Below, piece by piece: positions 9,649-21,910 of a DNA stretch of 64,000 nt. Within the stretch, counting starts at the first letter, position 1, and each line of letters begins with the position of its first letter. A program made the position numbers and the translations under genes. Below the pieces are notes generated by a model. That model was not told the origin of the DNA, searched no databases, and saw nothing but the letters and a program-made list of their open reading frames with translations. The DNA is from Odontocerum albicorne. Its lineage: Eukaryota; Arthropoda; Insecta; Trichoptera; Odontoceridae. The stretch spans positions 186,001 through 250,000 of the forward strand of contig OX463849.1 of the NCBI GenBank assembly GCA_949825065.1, in the 5' to 3' direction.

Positions 9649-10813
9649 AAATTTTTAGTGGGACAACGCTCAAATATGTAAGAACAAAGAATAATTTGAT
9701 TTTTCGAGAATTTTTTTCCCACGGCGAATCGTAATATCCTCCGTCTGAATAAAAGAATCATTCAAATAAACAAGGAACTGAGCCAAAAGACACGAAAAAA
9801 AAATAATAATGATGACAATCGGAAGAAATGCATTTTTTTTATTTTATTTCAACAATGATTCAACTTAAACGGAAAACGATACATCATAAAACGACAAAAC
9901 GATTATTGACAGGTGTTTGTTTGTTGACAGCAAACGGTGTGCCCAGCGCGCACGCGCGAAACATGACAGGAAACGGCGTGCCTAGCGCGCACGCGCTAAA
10001 CATGACCAAAGACGCCGTGACTAGTGCGCACGCACGAAACATGACAGAAGAATTGGTGTCTAGCGCGCATGCGCGAAATATGACAGGACACGCCGTGCCT
10101 AGCGCGCACGCGCGAAACATGACAGGAGACAAAATGCCTAGCGCGCATGCGCGAAACATGACAAAAAACGGCTTGTCAGCGCGCACGCGCGAAACATGAT
10201 AAGAGACGGCGTGCCTAGTGCGCACGCGCGAAACATGACAAAAGACGGCGTGTCAGCGCGCATGCGCGAAACATGACAGGATACGGCGTGCCAAGCGCGC
10301 ACGCGCGAAACATGCCAGAGAGATGACGTACCTAGGGCGCACGCGCGGAACATGACAGGAGACGGCGTGCCTAGCGCAAACGTGCAAAACATAGACAATT
10401 TATTTTTTTCTAGACACAGTTACAGTCGAAACGCGACAGGAATTTTTTAGTGGGACAACGCTCAAATATATAAAAACCAGGAATAATTTTATTTCTCGAG
10501 AAATTTTTTCTCACGCCGAATCGTAGTATCCTCCGTCTGAATAAATAAAACATTCAAATAAACAAGAAACTGAGCCAAAAGACACGAAGAAAAAAAATTA
10601 TAATAATAATGATGACAATCGGAGGAAATGCATTATTTTTTATTTTATTTTAACAATGAATCAACATAAACGGGAAACGATATATTATGAAACGTCAGAA
10701 CGATAATTGACAGGTGTTTGTTTGTTGACAGAAGACGGCGTGCCTAGCGCGCACGCACAAAACATAGACAATTAATTTTATTCTAGACACAGTAACAGTC
10801 GAAATGCGACAGG
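9649..10813 (+). repeat. Unit 10 (L 9649-10440, S 10441-10813)
   Basis: Full 1165 bp unit; subrepeats at 9933-10396. L is GTG/GCC with GACAAAATG and a GTGCCAAGCGC variant near 10290. S is S1 with GTCAGAACG and CAGTAACAGTC, as in units 6 and 14. Confidence 0.93.
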
Positions 10814-11177
10814 AAATTTTTAGTGGGACAACGCTCAAATATGTAAGAACAAAGAATAATTTGATTTTTCGAGATTTTTTTTCCCACGGCGAATCGTAAT
10901 ATCCTCCGTCTGAATAAAAGAATCATTCAAATAAATAAGGAACTGAGCCAAAAGATACGAAAAAAAAATAATAATGATGACAATCGGAAGAAATGCATTT
11001 TTTTTATTTTATTTCAACAATGATTCAACTTAAACGGAAAACGATACATCATAAAACGACAAAACGATTATTGACAGGTGTTTGTTTGTTGACAGAAGAC
11101 GGCGTGCCTAGCGCGCACGCACAAAACATAGACAATTAATTTTATTCTAGACATAGTTACAGTCGAAATGCGACAGG
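10814..11177 (+). repeat. Unit 11: 364 bp L/S recombinant
   Basis: Same junction as unit 7, with the crossover within 11071-11095. There is no subrepeat array, only the single S subrepeat. Confidence 0.93.
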
Positions 11178-12303
11178 AAATTTTTAGTGGGACAACGCTC
11201 AAATATGTAAGAACAAAGAATAATTTGATTTTTCGAGAATTTTTTTCCCACGGCGAATCGTAATATCCTCCGTCTGAATAAAAGAATCATTCAAATAAAC
11301 AAGGAACTGAACCAAAAGACACGAAAAAAAAATAATAATGATGACAATCGGAAGAAATGCATTTTTTTTATTTTATTTCAACAATGATTCAACTTAAACG
11401 GAAAACGATACATCATAAAACGACAAAACGATTATTGACAGGTGTTTGTTTGTTGACAGCAAACGGCGTGCGTAGCGCGCACGCGCTAAACATGACAAAA
11501 GACGCCGTGACTAGTGCGCACGCACGAAACATGACAGAAGAATTGATGTCTAGCGCGCATGCGCGAAATATGACAGGACAGGTCGTGCCTAGCGCGCACG
11601 CGCGAAACATGACAGGAGACAGAATGCCTAGCGCGCATGCGCGAAACATGACAAAAAACGGCTTGTCAGCGCGCACGCGCGAAACATGATAAGAGACGGC
11701 GTGCCTAGTGCGCACGCGCGAAACATGACAAAAGACGGCGTGTCAGCGCGAATGCGCGAAACATGACAGGATACGGCGTGCCTAGCGCGCACGCGCGAAA
11801 CATGCCAGAGAGATGACGTGCCTAGGGCGCACGCGCGGAACATGACAGGAGACGGCGTGCCTAGCGCAAACGTGCAAAACATAGACAATTTATTTTTTTC
11901 TAGACACAGTTACAGTCGAAACGCGACAGGAATTTTTTAGTGGGACAACGCTCAAATATATAAAAACCAGGAATAATTTTATTTCTCGAGAATTTTTTTC
12001 TCACGCCGAATCGTAGTATCCTCCGTCTGAATAAATCAAACATTCAAATAAACAAGTAACTGAGCCAAAAGACACGAAGAAAAAAAATTATAATAATAAT
12101 TATGACAATCGGAGGAAATGCATTTTTTTTTATTTTATTTTAACAATGAATCAACATAAACGGGAAACGATATATTATGAAACGTCAAAACGATAATTGA
12201 CAGGTGTTTGTTTGTTGACAGAAGACGGCGTGCCTAGCGCGCACGCACAAAACATAGACAATTAATTTTATTCTAGACACAGTTACAGTCGAAATGCGAC
12301 AGG
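11178..12303 (+). repeat. Unit 12 (L 11178-11930, S 11931-12303), one subrepeat short
   Basis: 1126 bp unit; 11 subrepeats at 11462-11886 with the GCGTGCGTAGCGCG fusion. L is ATG/GTC. S is S1 with AATAAATCAAAC. Confidence 0.92.
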
Positions 12304-13468
12304 AAATTTTTAGTGGGACAACGCTCAAATATGTAAGAACAAAGAATAATTTGATTTTTCGAGAATTTTTTTCCCACGGCGAATCGTAATATCCTCCGTC
12401 TGAATAAAAGAATCATTCAAATAAACAAGGAACTGAGCCAAAAGACACGAAAAAAAAATAATAATGATGACAATCGGAAGAAATGCATTTTTTTTATTTT
12501 ATTTCAACAATGATTCAACTTAAACGGAAAACGATACATCATAAAACGACAAAACGATTATTGACAGGTGTTTGTTTGTTGACAGCAAACGGCGTGCCCA
12601 GCGCGCACGCGCGAAACATGACAGGAAACGGCGTGCCTAGCGCGCACGCGCTAAACATGACAAAAGACGCCGTGACTAGTGCGCACGCACGAAACATGAC
12701 AGAAGAATTGATGTCTAGCGCGCATGCGCGAAATATGACAGGACACGTCGTGCCTAGCGCGCACGCGCGAAACATGACAGGAGAGCGAATGCATAGCGCG
12801 CATGCGCGAAACATGACAAAAAACGGCTTGTCAGCGCGCACGCGCGAAACATGATAAGAGACGGCGTGCCTAGTGCGCACGCGCGAAACATGACAAAAGA
12901 CGGCGTGTCAGCGCGAATGCGCGAAACATGACAGGATACGGCGTGTCTAGCGCGCACGCGCGAAACATGCCAGAGAGATGACGTGCCTAGGGCGCACGCG
13001 CGGAACATGACAGGAGACGGCGTGCCTAGCGCAAACGTGCAAAACATAGACAATTTATTTTTTTCTAGACACAGTTACAGTCGAAACGCGACAGGGTTTT
13101 TTTAGTGGGACAACGCTCAAATATATAAAAACCAGGAATACTTTTATTTCTCGAGAATTTTTTTCTCACGCCGAATCGTAGTATCCTCCGTCTGAATAAA
13201 AGAAACATTCAAATAAACAAGTAACTGAGCCAAAGGACACGAAGAAAAAAAATGATGATAATAATAATGACAATCGGAGGAAATGCATTATTTTTTTTTT
13301 TATTTTAACAATGAATCAACATAAACGGGAAACGATATATTATGAAACGTCAAAACGATAATTGACAGGTGTTTGTTTGTTGACAGAAGACGGCGTGCCT
13401 AGCGCGCACGCACAAAACATAGACAATTAATTTTATTCTAGACACAGTTACAGTCGAAATGCGACAGG
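12304..13468 (+). repeat. Unit 13 (L 12304-13095, S 13096-13468)
   Basis: Full 1165 bp unit; subrepeats at 12588-13051. L is ATG/GTC with GAGCGAATGCATAG, and a private GTGTCTAGCGCG near 12943. S is S2 starting GTTTTTTTAG. Confidence 0.93.
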
Positions 13469-14633
13469 AAATTTTTAGTGGGACAACGCTCAAATATGTA
13501 AGAACAAAGAATAATTTGATTTTTCGAGAATTTTTTTCCCACGGCGAATCGTAATATCCTCCGTCTGAATAAAAGAATCATTCAAATAAACAAGGAACTG
13601 AGCCAAAAGACACGAAAAAAAAATAATAATGATGACAATCGGAAGAAATGCATTTTTTTTATTTTATTTCAACAATGATTCAACTTAAACGGAAAACGAT
13701 ACATCATAAAACGACAAAACGATTATTGACAGGTGTTTGTTTGTTGACAGCAAACGGTGTGCCCAGCGCGCACGCGCGAAACATGACAGGAAACGGCGTG
13801 CCTAGCGCGCACGCGCTAAACATGACCAAAGACGCCGTGACTAGTGCGCACGCACGAAACATGACAGAAGAATTGGTGTCTAGCGCGCATGCGCGAAATA
13901 TGACAGGACACGCCGTGCCTAGCGCGCACGCGCGAAACATGACAGGAGACAAAATGCCTAGCGCGCATGCGCGAAACATGACAAAAAACGGCTTGTCAGC
14001 GCGCACGCGCGAAACATGATAAGAGACGGCGTGCCTAGTGCGCACGCGCGAAACATGACAAAAGACGGCGTGTCAGCGCGCATGCGCGAAACATGACAGG
14101 ATACGGCGTGCCAAGCGCGCACGCGCGAAACATGCCAGAGAGATGACGTACCTAGGGCGCACGCGCGGAACATGACAGGAGACGGCGTGCCTAGCGCAAA
14201 CGTGCAAAACATAGACAATTTATTTTTTTCTAGACACAGTTACAGTCGAAACGCGACAGGAATTTTTTAGTGGGACAACGCTCAAATATATAAAAACCAG
14301 GAATAATTTTATTTCTCGAGAAATTTTTTCTCACGCCGAATCGTAGTATCCTCCGTCTGAATAAATAAAACATTCAAATAAACAAGAAACTGAGCCAAAA
14401 GACACGAAGAAAAAAAATTATAATAATAATGATGACAATCGGAGGAAATGCATTATTTTTTATTTTATTTTAACAATGAATCAACATAAACGGGAAACGA
14501 TATATTATGAAACGTCAGAACGATAATTGACAGGTGTTTGTTTGTTGACAGAAGACGGCGTGCCTAGCGCGCACGCACAAAACATAGACAATTAATTTTA
14601 TTCTAGACACAGTAACAGTCGAAATGCAACAGG
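13469..14633 (+). repeat. Unit 14 (L 13469-14260, S 14261-14633)
   Basis: Full 1165 bp unit; subrepeats at 13753-14216. L is GTG/GCC with GACAAAATG and GTGCCAAGCGC. S is S1; its tail has CAGTAACAGTC and a private AAATGCAACAGG in place of AAATGCGACAGG. Confidence 0.93.
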
Positions 14634-14997
14634 AAATTTTTAGTGGGACAACGCTCAAATATGTAAGAACAAAGAATAATTTGATTTTTCGAGATTTTTT
14701 TTCCCACGGCGAATCGTAATATCCTCCGTCTGAATAAAAGAATCATTCAAATAAATAAGGAACTGAGCCAAAAGATACGAAAAAAAAATAATAATGATGA
14801 CAATCGGAAGAAATGCATTTTTTTTATTTTATTTCAACAATGATTCAACTTAAACGGAAAACGATACATCATAAAACGACAAAACGATTATTGACAGGTG
14901 TTTGTTTGTTGACAGAAGACGGCGTGCCTAGCGCGCACGCACAAAACATAGACAATTAATTTTATTCTAGACATAGTTACAGTCGAAATGCGACAGG
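14634..14997 (+). repeat. Unit 15: 364 bp L/S recombinant
   Basis: Same junction as units 7 and 11, with the crossover within 14891-14915. Confidence 0.93.
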
Positions 14998-16123
14998 AAA
15001 TTTTTAGTGGGACAACGCTCAAATATGTAAGAACAAAGAATAATTTGATTTTTCGAGAATTTTTTTCCCACGGCGAATCGTAATATCCTCCGTCTGAATA
15101 AAAGAATCATTCAAATAAACAAGGAACTGAACCAAAAGACACGAAAAAAAAATAATAATGATGACAATCGGAAGAAATGCATTTTTTTTATTTTATTTCA
15201 ACAATGATTCAACTTAAACGGAAAACGATACATCATAAAACGACAAAACGATTATTGACAGGTGTTTGTTTGTTGACAGCAAACGGCGTGCGTAGCGCGC
15301 ACGCGCTAAACATGACAAAAGACGCCGTGACTAGTGCGCACGCACGAAACATGACAGAAGAATTGATGTCTAGCGCGCATGCGCGAAATATGACAGGACA
15401 GGTCGTGCCTAGCGCGCACGCGCGAAACATGACAGGAGACAGAATGCCTAGCGCGCATGCGCGAAACATGACAAAAAACGGCTTGTCAGCGCGCACGCGC
15501 GAAACATGATAAGAGACGGCGTGCCTAGTGCGCACGCGCGAAACATGACAAAAGACGGCGTGTCAGCGCGAATGCGCGAAACATGACAGGATACGGCGTG
15601 CCTAGCGCGCACGCGCGAAACATGCCAGAGAGATGACGTGCCTAGGGCGCACGCGCGGAACATGACAGGAGACGGCGTGCCTAGCGCAAACGTGCAAAAC
15701 ATAGACAATTTATTTTTTTCTAGACACAGTTACAGTCGAAACGCGACAGGAATTTTTTAGTGGGACAACGCTCAAATATATAAAAACCAGGAATAATTTT
15801 ATTTCTCGAGAATTTTTTTCTCACGCCGAATCGTAGTATCCTCCGTCTGAATAAATCAAACATTCAAATAAACAAGTAACTGAGCCAAAAGACACGAAGA
15901 AAAAAAATTATAATAATAATTATGACAATCGGAGGAAATGCATTTTTTTTTATTTTATTTTAACAATGAATCAACATAAACGGGAAACGATATATTATGA
16001 AACGTCAAAACGATAATTGACAGGTGTTTGTTTGTTGACAGAAGACGGCGTGCCTAGCGCGCACGCACAAAACATAGACAATTAATTTTATTCTAGACAC
16101 AGTTACAGTCGAAATGCGACAGG
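14998..16123 (+). repeat. Unit 16 (L 14998-15750, S 15751-16123), one subrepeat short
   Basis: 1126 bp unit; 11 subrepeats at 15282-15706 with the GCGTGCGTAGCGCG fusion. S is S1 with AATAAATCAAAC. Very close to unit 12. Confidence 0.92.
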
Positions 16124-17288
16124 AAATTTTTAGTGGGACAACGCTCAAATATGTAAGAACAAAGAATAATTTGATTTTTCGAGAATTTTTTTCCCACGGC
16201 GAATCGTAATATCCTCCGTCTGAATAAAAGAATCATTCAAATAAACAAGGAACTGAGCCAAAAGACACGAAAAAAAAATAATAATGATGACAATCGGAAG
16301 AAATGCATTTTTTTTATTTTATTTCAACAATGATTCAACTTAAACGGAAAACGATACATCATAAAACGACAAAACGATTATTGACAGGTGTTTGTTTGTT
16401 GACAGCAAACGGCGTGCCCAGCGCGCACGCGCGAAACATGACAGGAAACGGCGTGCCTAGCGCGCACGCGCTAAACATGACAAAAGACGCCGTGACTAGT
16501 GCGCACGCACGAAACATGACAGAAGAATTGATGTCTAGCGCGCATGCGCGAAATATGACAGGACACGTCGTGCCTAGCGCGCACGCGCGAAACATGACAG
16601 GAGAGCGAATGCATAGCGCGCATGCGCGAAACATGACAAAAAACGGCTTGTCAGCGCGCACGCGCGAAACATGATAAGAGACGGCGTGCCTAGTGCGCAC
16701 GCGCGAAACATGACAAAAGACGGCGTGTCAGCGCGAATGCGCGAAACATGACAGGATACGGCGTGCCTAGCGCGCACGCGCGAAACATGCCAGAGAGATG
16801 ACGTGCCTAGGGCGCACGCGCGGAACATGACAGGAGACGGCGTGCCTAGCGCAAACGTGCAAAACATAGACAATTTATTTTTTTCTAGACACAGTTACAG
16901 TCGAAACGCGACAGGGTTTTTTTAGTGGGACAACGCTCAAATATATAAAAACCAGGAATACTTTTATTTCTCGAGAATTTTTTTCTCACGCCGAATCGTA
17001 GTATCCTCCGTCTGAATAAAAGAAACATTCAAATAAACAAGTAACTGAGCCAAAGGACACGAAGAAAAAAAATGATGATAATAATAATGACAATCGGAGG
17101 AAATGCATTATTTTTTTTTTTATTTTAACAATGAATCAACATAAACGGGAAACGATATATTATGAAACGTCAAAACGATAATTGACAGGTGTTTGTTTGT
17201 TGACAGAAGACGGCGTGCCTAGCGCGCACGCACAAAACATAGACAATTAATTTTATTCTAGACACAGTTACAGTCGAAATGCGACAGG
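16124..17288 (+). repeat. Unit 17 (L 16124-16915, S 16916-17288)
   Basis: Full 1165 bp unit; subrepeats at 16408-16871. L is ATG/GTC with GAGCGAATGCATAG. S is S2 starting GTTTTTTTAG. Confidence 0.93.
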
Positions 17289-18453
17289 AAATTTTTAGTG
17301 GGACAACGCTCAAATATGTAAGAACAAAGAATAATTTGATTTTTCGAGAATTTTTTTCCCACGGCGAATCGTAATATCCTCCGTCTGAATAAAAGAATCA
17401 TTCAAATAAACAAGGAACTGAGCCAAAAGACACGAAAAAAAAATAATAATGATGACAATCGGAAGAAATGCATTTTTTTTATTTTATTTCAACAATGATT
17501 CAACTTAAACGGAAAACGATACATCATAAAACGACAAAACGATTATTGACAGGTGTTTGTTTGTTGACAGCAAACGGTGTGCCCAGCGCGCACGCGCGAA
17601 ACATGACAGGAAACGGCGTGCCTAGCGCGCACGCGCTAAACATGACCAAAGACGCCGTGACTAGTGCGCACGCACGAAACATGACAGAAGAATTGGTGTC
17701 TAGCGCGCATGCGCGAAATATGACAGGACACGCCGTGCCTAGCGCGCACGCGCGAAACATGACAGGAGACAAAATGCCTAGCGCGCATGCGCGAAACATG
17801 ACAAAAAACGGCTTGTCAGCGCGCACGCGCGAAACATGATAAGAGACGGCGTGCCTAGTGCGCACGCGCGAAACATGACAAAAGACGGCGTGTCAGCGCG
17901 CATGCGCGAAACATGACAGGATACGGTGTGCCTAGCGCGCACGCGCGAAACATGCCAGAGAGATGACGTGCCTAGGGCGCACGCGCGGAACATGACAGGA
18001 GACGGCGTGCCTAGCGCAAACGTGCAAAACATAGACAATTTATTTTTTTCTAGACACAGTTACAGTCGAAACGCGACAGGATTTTTTTCGTGGGACAACG
18101 CTCAAATATATAAAAACCAGGAATACTTTTATTTCTCGAGAATTTTTTTCTCACGGCGAATCGTAGTATCCTCCGTCTGAATAAAAGAAACATTCTAATA
18201 AACAAGTAACTGAGCCAAAGGACACGAAGAAAAAAAATGATGATAATAATAATGACAATCGGAGGAAATGCATTATTTTTTTTTTTATTTTAACAATGAA
18301 TCAACATAAACGGGAAACGATATATTATGAAACGTCAGAACGATAATTGACAGGTGTTTGTTTGTTGACAGAAGACGGCGTGCCTAGCGCGCACGCACAA
18401 AACATAGACAATTAATTTTATTCTAGACACAGTTACAGTCGAAATGCGACAGG
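17289..18453 (+). repeat. Unit 18 (L 17289-18080, S 18081-18453)
   Basis: Full 1165 bp unit; subrepeats at 17573-18036. L is GTG/GCC with GACAAAATG. S is S2 with private changes: it starts ATTTTTTTCGTGGG and has CTCACGGCG and CATTCTAATAAAC. Confidence 0.92.
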
Positions 18454-19619
18454 AAATTTTTAGTGGGACAACGCTCAAATATGTAAGAACAAAGAATAAT
18501 TTGATTTTTCGAGATTTTTTTTCCCACGGCTAATCGTAATATCCTCCGTCTGAATAAAAGAATCATTCAAATAAACAAGGAACTGAGCCAAAAGACACGA
18601 AAAAAAAATAATAATAATGACAATCGGAAGAAATGCATTATTTTTATTTTATTTCAACAATGATTCAACTTAAACGGAAAACGATACATCATAAAACGAC
18701 AAAACGATAATTGACAGGTGTTTGTTTGTTGACAGCAAACGGCGTGCCCAGCGCGCACGCGCGAAACATGACAGGAAACGGCGTGCCTAGCGCGCACGCG
18801 CTAAACATGACAAAAGACGCCGTGACTAGTGCGCACGCACGAAACATGACAGAAGAATTGGTGTCTAGCGCGCATGCGCGAAATATGACAGGACACGTCG
18901 TGCCTAGCGCGCACGCGCGAAACATGACAGGAGACAGAATGCCTAGCGCGCATGCGCGAAACATGACAAAAAACGGCTTGTCAGCACGCACGCGCGAAAC
19001 ATGATAAGAGACGGCGTGCCTAGTGCGCACGCGCGAAACATGACAAAAGACGGCGTGTCAGCGCGAGTGCGCGAAACATGACAGGATACGGCGTGCCTAG
19101 CGCGCACGCGCGAAACATGCCAGAGAGATGACGTGCCTAGGGCGCACGCGCGGAACATGACAGGAGACGGCGTGCCTAGCGCAAACGTGCAAAACATAGA
19201 CAATTTATTTTTTTCTAGACACAGTTACAGTCGAAACGCGACAGGAATTTTTTAGTGGGACAACGCTCAAATATATAAAAACCAGGAATACTTTTATTTC
19301 TCGAGAATTTTTTTCTCACGCCGAATCGTAGTATCCTCCGTCTGAATAAAAGAAACATTCAAATAAACAAGTAACTGAGCCAAAGGACACGAAGAAAAAA
19401 AATGATGATAATAATAATGACAATCGGAGGAAATGCATTATTTTTTTTTTTTATTTTAACAATGAATTAACATAAACGGGAAACGATATATTATGAAACG
19501 TCAAAACGATAATTGACAGGTGTTTGTTTGTTGACAGAAGACGGCGTGCCTAGCGCGCACGCACAAAACATAGACAATTAATTTTTTTCTAGACACAGTT
19601 ACAGTCAAAATGCGACAGG
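18454..19619 (+). repeat. Unit 19 (L 18454-19245, S 19246-19619)
   Basis: 1166 bp unit; subrepeats at 18738-19201. L mixes subtypes (TTGGTG with CACGTC) and has GATAATTGACAGG, which puts a stop codon into the recurrent plus-strand open frame. S is S2 with ATGAATTAAC. Confidence 0.92.
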
Positions 19620-20745
19620 AAATTTTTAGTGGGACAACGCTCAAATATATAAGAACAAAGAATAATTTGATTTTTCGAGAATTTTTTTCCCACGGCGAAT
19701 CCAAATATCCTCCGTCTGAATAAAAGAATCGTTCAAATAAACAAGGAACTGAGCCAAAAGACACGAAAAAAAAATAATAATGATGACAATCGGAAGAAAT
19801 GCATTTTTTTTATTTTATTTCAACAATGATTCAACTTAAACGGAAAACGATACATCATAAAACGACAAAACGATTATTGACAGGTGTTTGTTTGTTGACA
19901 GCAAACGGCGTGCCTAGCGCGCACGCGCTAAACATGACAAAAGACGCCGTGACTAGTGCGCACGCACGAAACATGACAGAAGAATTGATGTCTAGCGCGC
20001 ATGCGCGAAATATGACAGGGCACGTCGTGCCGAGCGCGCACGCGCGAAACATGACAGGAGACAGAATGCCTAGCGCGCATGCGCGAAACATGACAAAAAA
20101 CGGCTTGTCAGCGCGCACGCGCGAAACATGATAAGAGACGGCGTGCCTAGTGCGCACGCGCGAAACATGACAAAAGACGGCGTGTCAGCGCGAATGCGCG
20201 AAACATGACAGGATACGGCGTGCCTAGCGCGCACGCGCGAAACATGCCAGAGAGATGACGTGCTTAGGGCGCACGCGCGGAACATGACAGGAGACGGCGT
20301 GCCTAGCGCAAACGTGCAAAACATAGACAATTTATTTTTTTCTAGACACAGTTACAGTCGAAACGCGACAGGAATTTTTTAGTGGGACAACGCTCAAATA
20401 TATAAAAACCAGGAATAATTTTATTTCTCGAGAATGTTTTTCTCACGCCGAATCGTAGTATCCTCCGTCTGAATAAATCAAACATTCAAATAAACAAGTA
20501 ACTGAGCCAAAAGACACGAAGAAAAAAAATTATAATAATAATGATGACAATCGGAGGAAATGCATTATTTTTTATTTTATTTTAACAATGAATCAACATA
20601 AACGGGAAACGATATATTATGAAACGTCAAAACGATAATTGACAGGTGTTTGTTTGTTGACAGAAGACGGCGTGCCTAGCGCGCACGCACAAAACATAGA
20701 CAATTAATTTTATTCTAGACACAGTTACAGTCGAAATGCGACAGG
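19620..20745 (+). repeat. Unit 20 (L 19620-20372, S 20373-20745), one subrepeat short
   Basis: 1126 bp unit; 11 subrepeats at 19904-20328, with fusion of subrepeats 1 and 2 giving GCGTGCCTAGCGCG. L is ATG/GTC; the L head has private AATCCAAATATCC and AATCGTTCAAAT. S is S1 with AATAAATCAAAC, linking it to units 8, 12 and 16. Confidence 0.92.
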
Positions 20746-21910
20746 AAATTTTTAGTGGGACAACGCTCAAATATGTAAGAACAAAGAATAATTTGATTTT
20801 TCGAGAATTTTTTTCCCACGGCGAATCGTAATATCCTCCGTCTGAATAAAAGAATCATTCAAATAAACAAGGAACTGAACCAAAAGACACGAAAAAAAAA
20901 AAAAAATAATGACAATCGGAAGAAATGCATTTTTTTTATTTTATTTCAACAATGATTCAACTTAAACGGAAAACGATACATCATAAAACGACAAAACGAT
21001 TATTGACAGGTGTTTGTTTGTTGACAGCAAACGGCGTGCCCAGCGCGCACGCGCGAAACATGACAGGAAACGGCGTGCCTAGCGCGCACGCGCTAAACAT
21101 GACAAAAGACGCCGTGACTAGTGCGCACGCACGAAACATGACAGAAGAATTGATGTCTAGCGCGCATGCGCGAAATATGACAGGACACGTCGTGCCTAGC
21201 GCACACGCGCGAAACATGACAGGAGACAGAATGCCTAGCGCGCATGCGCGAAACATGACAAAAAACGGCTTGTCAGCGCGCACGCGCGAAACATGATAAG
21301 AGACGGCGTGCCTAGTGCGCACGCGCGAAACATGACAAAAGACGGCGTGTCAGCGCGAATGCGCGAAACATGACAGGATACGGCGTGCCTAGCGCGCACG
21401 CTCGAAACATGCCAGAGAGATGACGTGCCTAGGGCGCACGCGCGGAACATGACAGGAGACGGCGTGCCTAGCGCAAACGTGCAAAACATAGACAATTTAT
21501 TTTTTTCTAGACACAGTTACAGTCGAAACGCGACAGGGTTTTTTTAGTGGGACAACGCTCAAATATATAAAAACCAGGAATACTTTTATTTCTCGAGAAT
21601 TTTTTTCTCACGCCGAATCGTAGTATCCTCCGTCTGAATAAAAGAAACATTCAAATAAACAAGGAACTGAGCCAAAGGACACGAAGAAAAAAAATGATGA
21701 TAATAATAATGACAATCGGAGGAAATGCATTATTTTTATTTTTATTTTAACAATGAATCATTATAAACGGGAAACGATATATTATGAAACGTCAAAACGA
21801 TAATTGACAGGTGTTTGTTTGTTGACAGAAGACGGCGTGCCTAGCGCGCACGCACAAAACATAGACAATTAATTTTATTCTAGACACAGTTACAGTCGAA
21901 ATGCGACAGG
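20746..21910 (+). repeat. Unit 21 (L 20746-21537, S 21538-21910)
   Basis: Full 1165 bp unit; subrepeats at 21030-21493. The TAA microsatellite of the L head is replaced by a long A run near 20893. L is ATG/GTC and has CACGCTCGAAAC near 21400, shared with unit 33. S is S2. Confidence 0.93.

Larger units (their letters stand above)
6995..10813 (+). repeat. 3.82 kb super-repeat, copy 1 (units 7-10)
   Basis: 3819 bp block made of a 364 bp L/S recombinant, an 1125 bp unit short of one subrepeat, and two full 1165 bp units. The same series follows at 10814-14633 and 14634-18453. The shared rearrangement junctions show that the block was amplified as a whole. Confidence 0.9.
10814..14633 (+). repeat. 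3.82 kb super-repeat, copy 2 (units 11-14)
   Basis: 3820 bp block with the same order as copy 1. It is closer to copy 3 than to copy 1 in its second and third units: both have CACGCACGAAAC where unit 8 has CACGCACAAAAC, and GAGCGAATGCATAG in units 13 and 17. Confidence 0.9.
14634..18453 (+). repeat. 3.82 kb super-repeat, copy 3 (units 15-18)
   Basis: 3820 bp block with the same order as copies 1 and 2. Its last unit (18) departs from units 10 and 14 by lacking GTGCCAAGCGC and by having an S2 module, so the amplified block probably ends inside unit 18. Confidence 0.88.
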
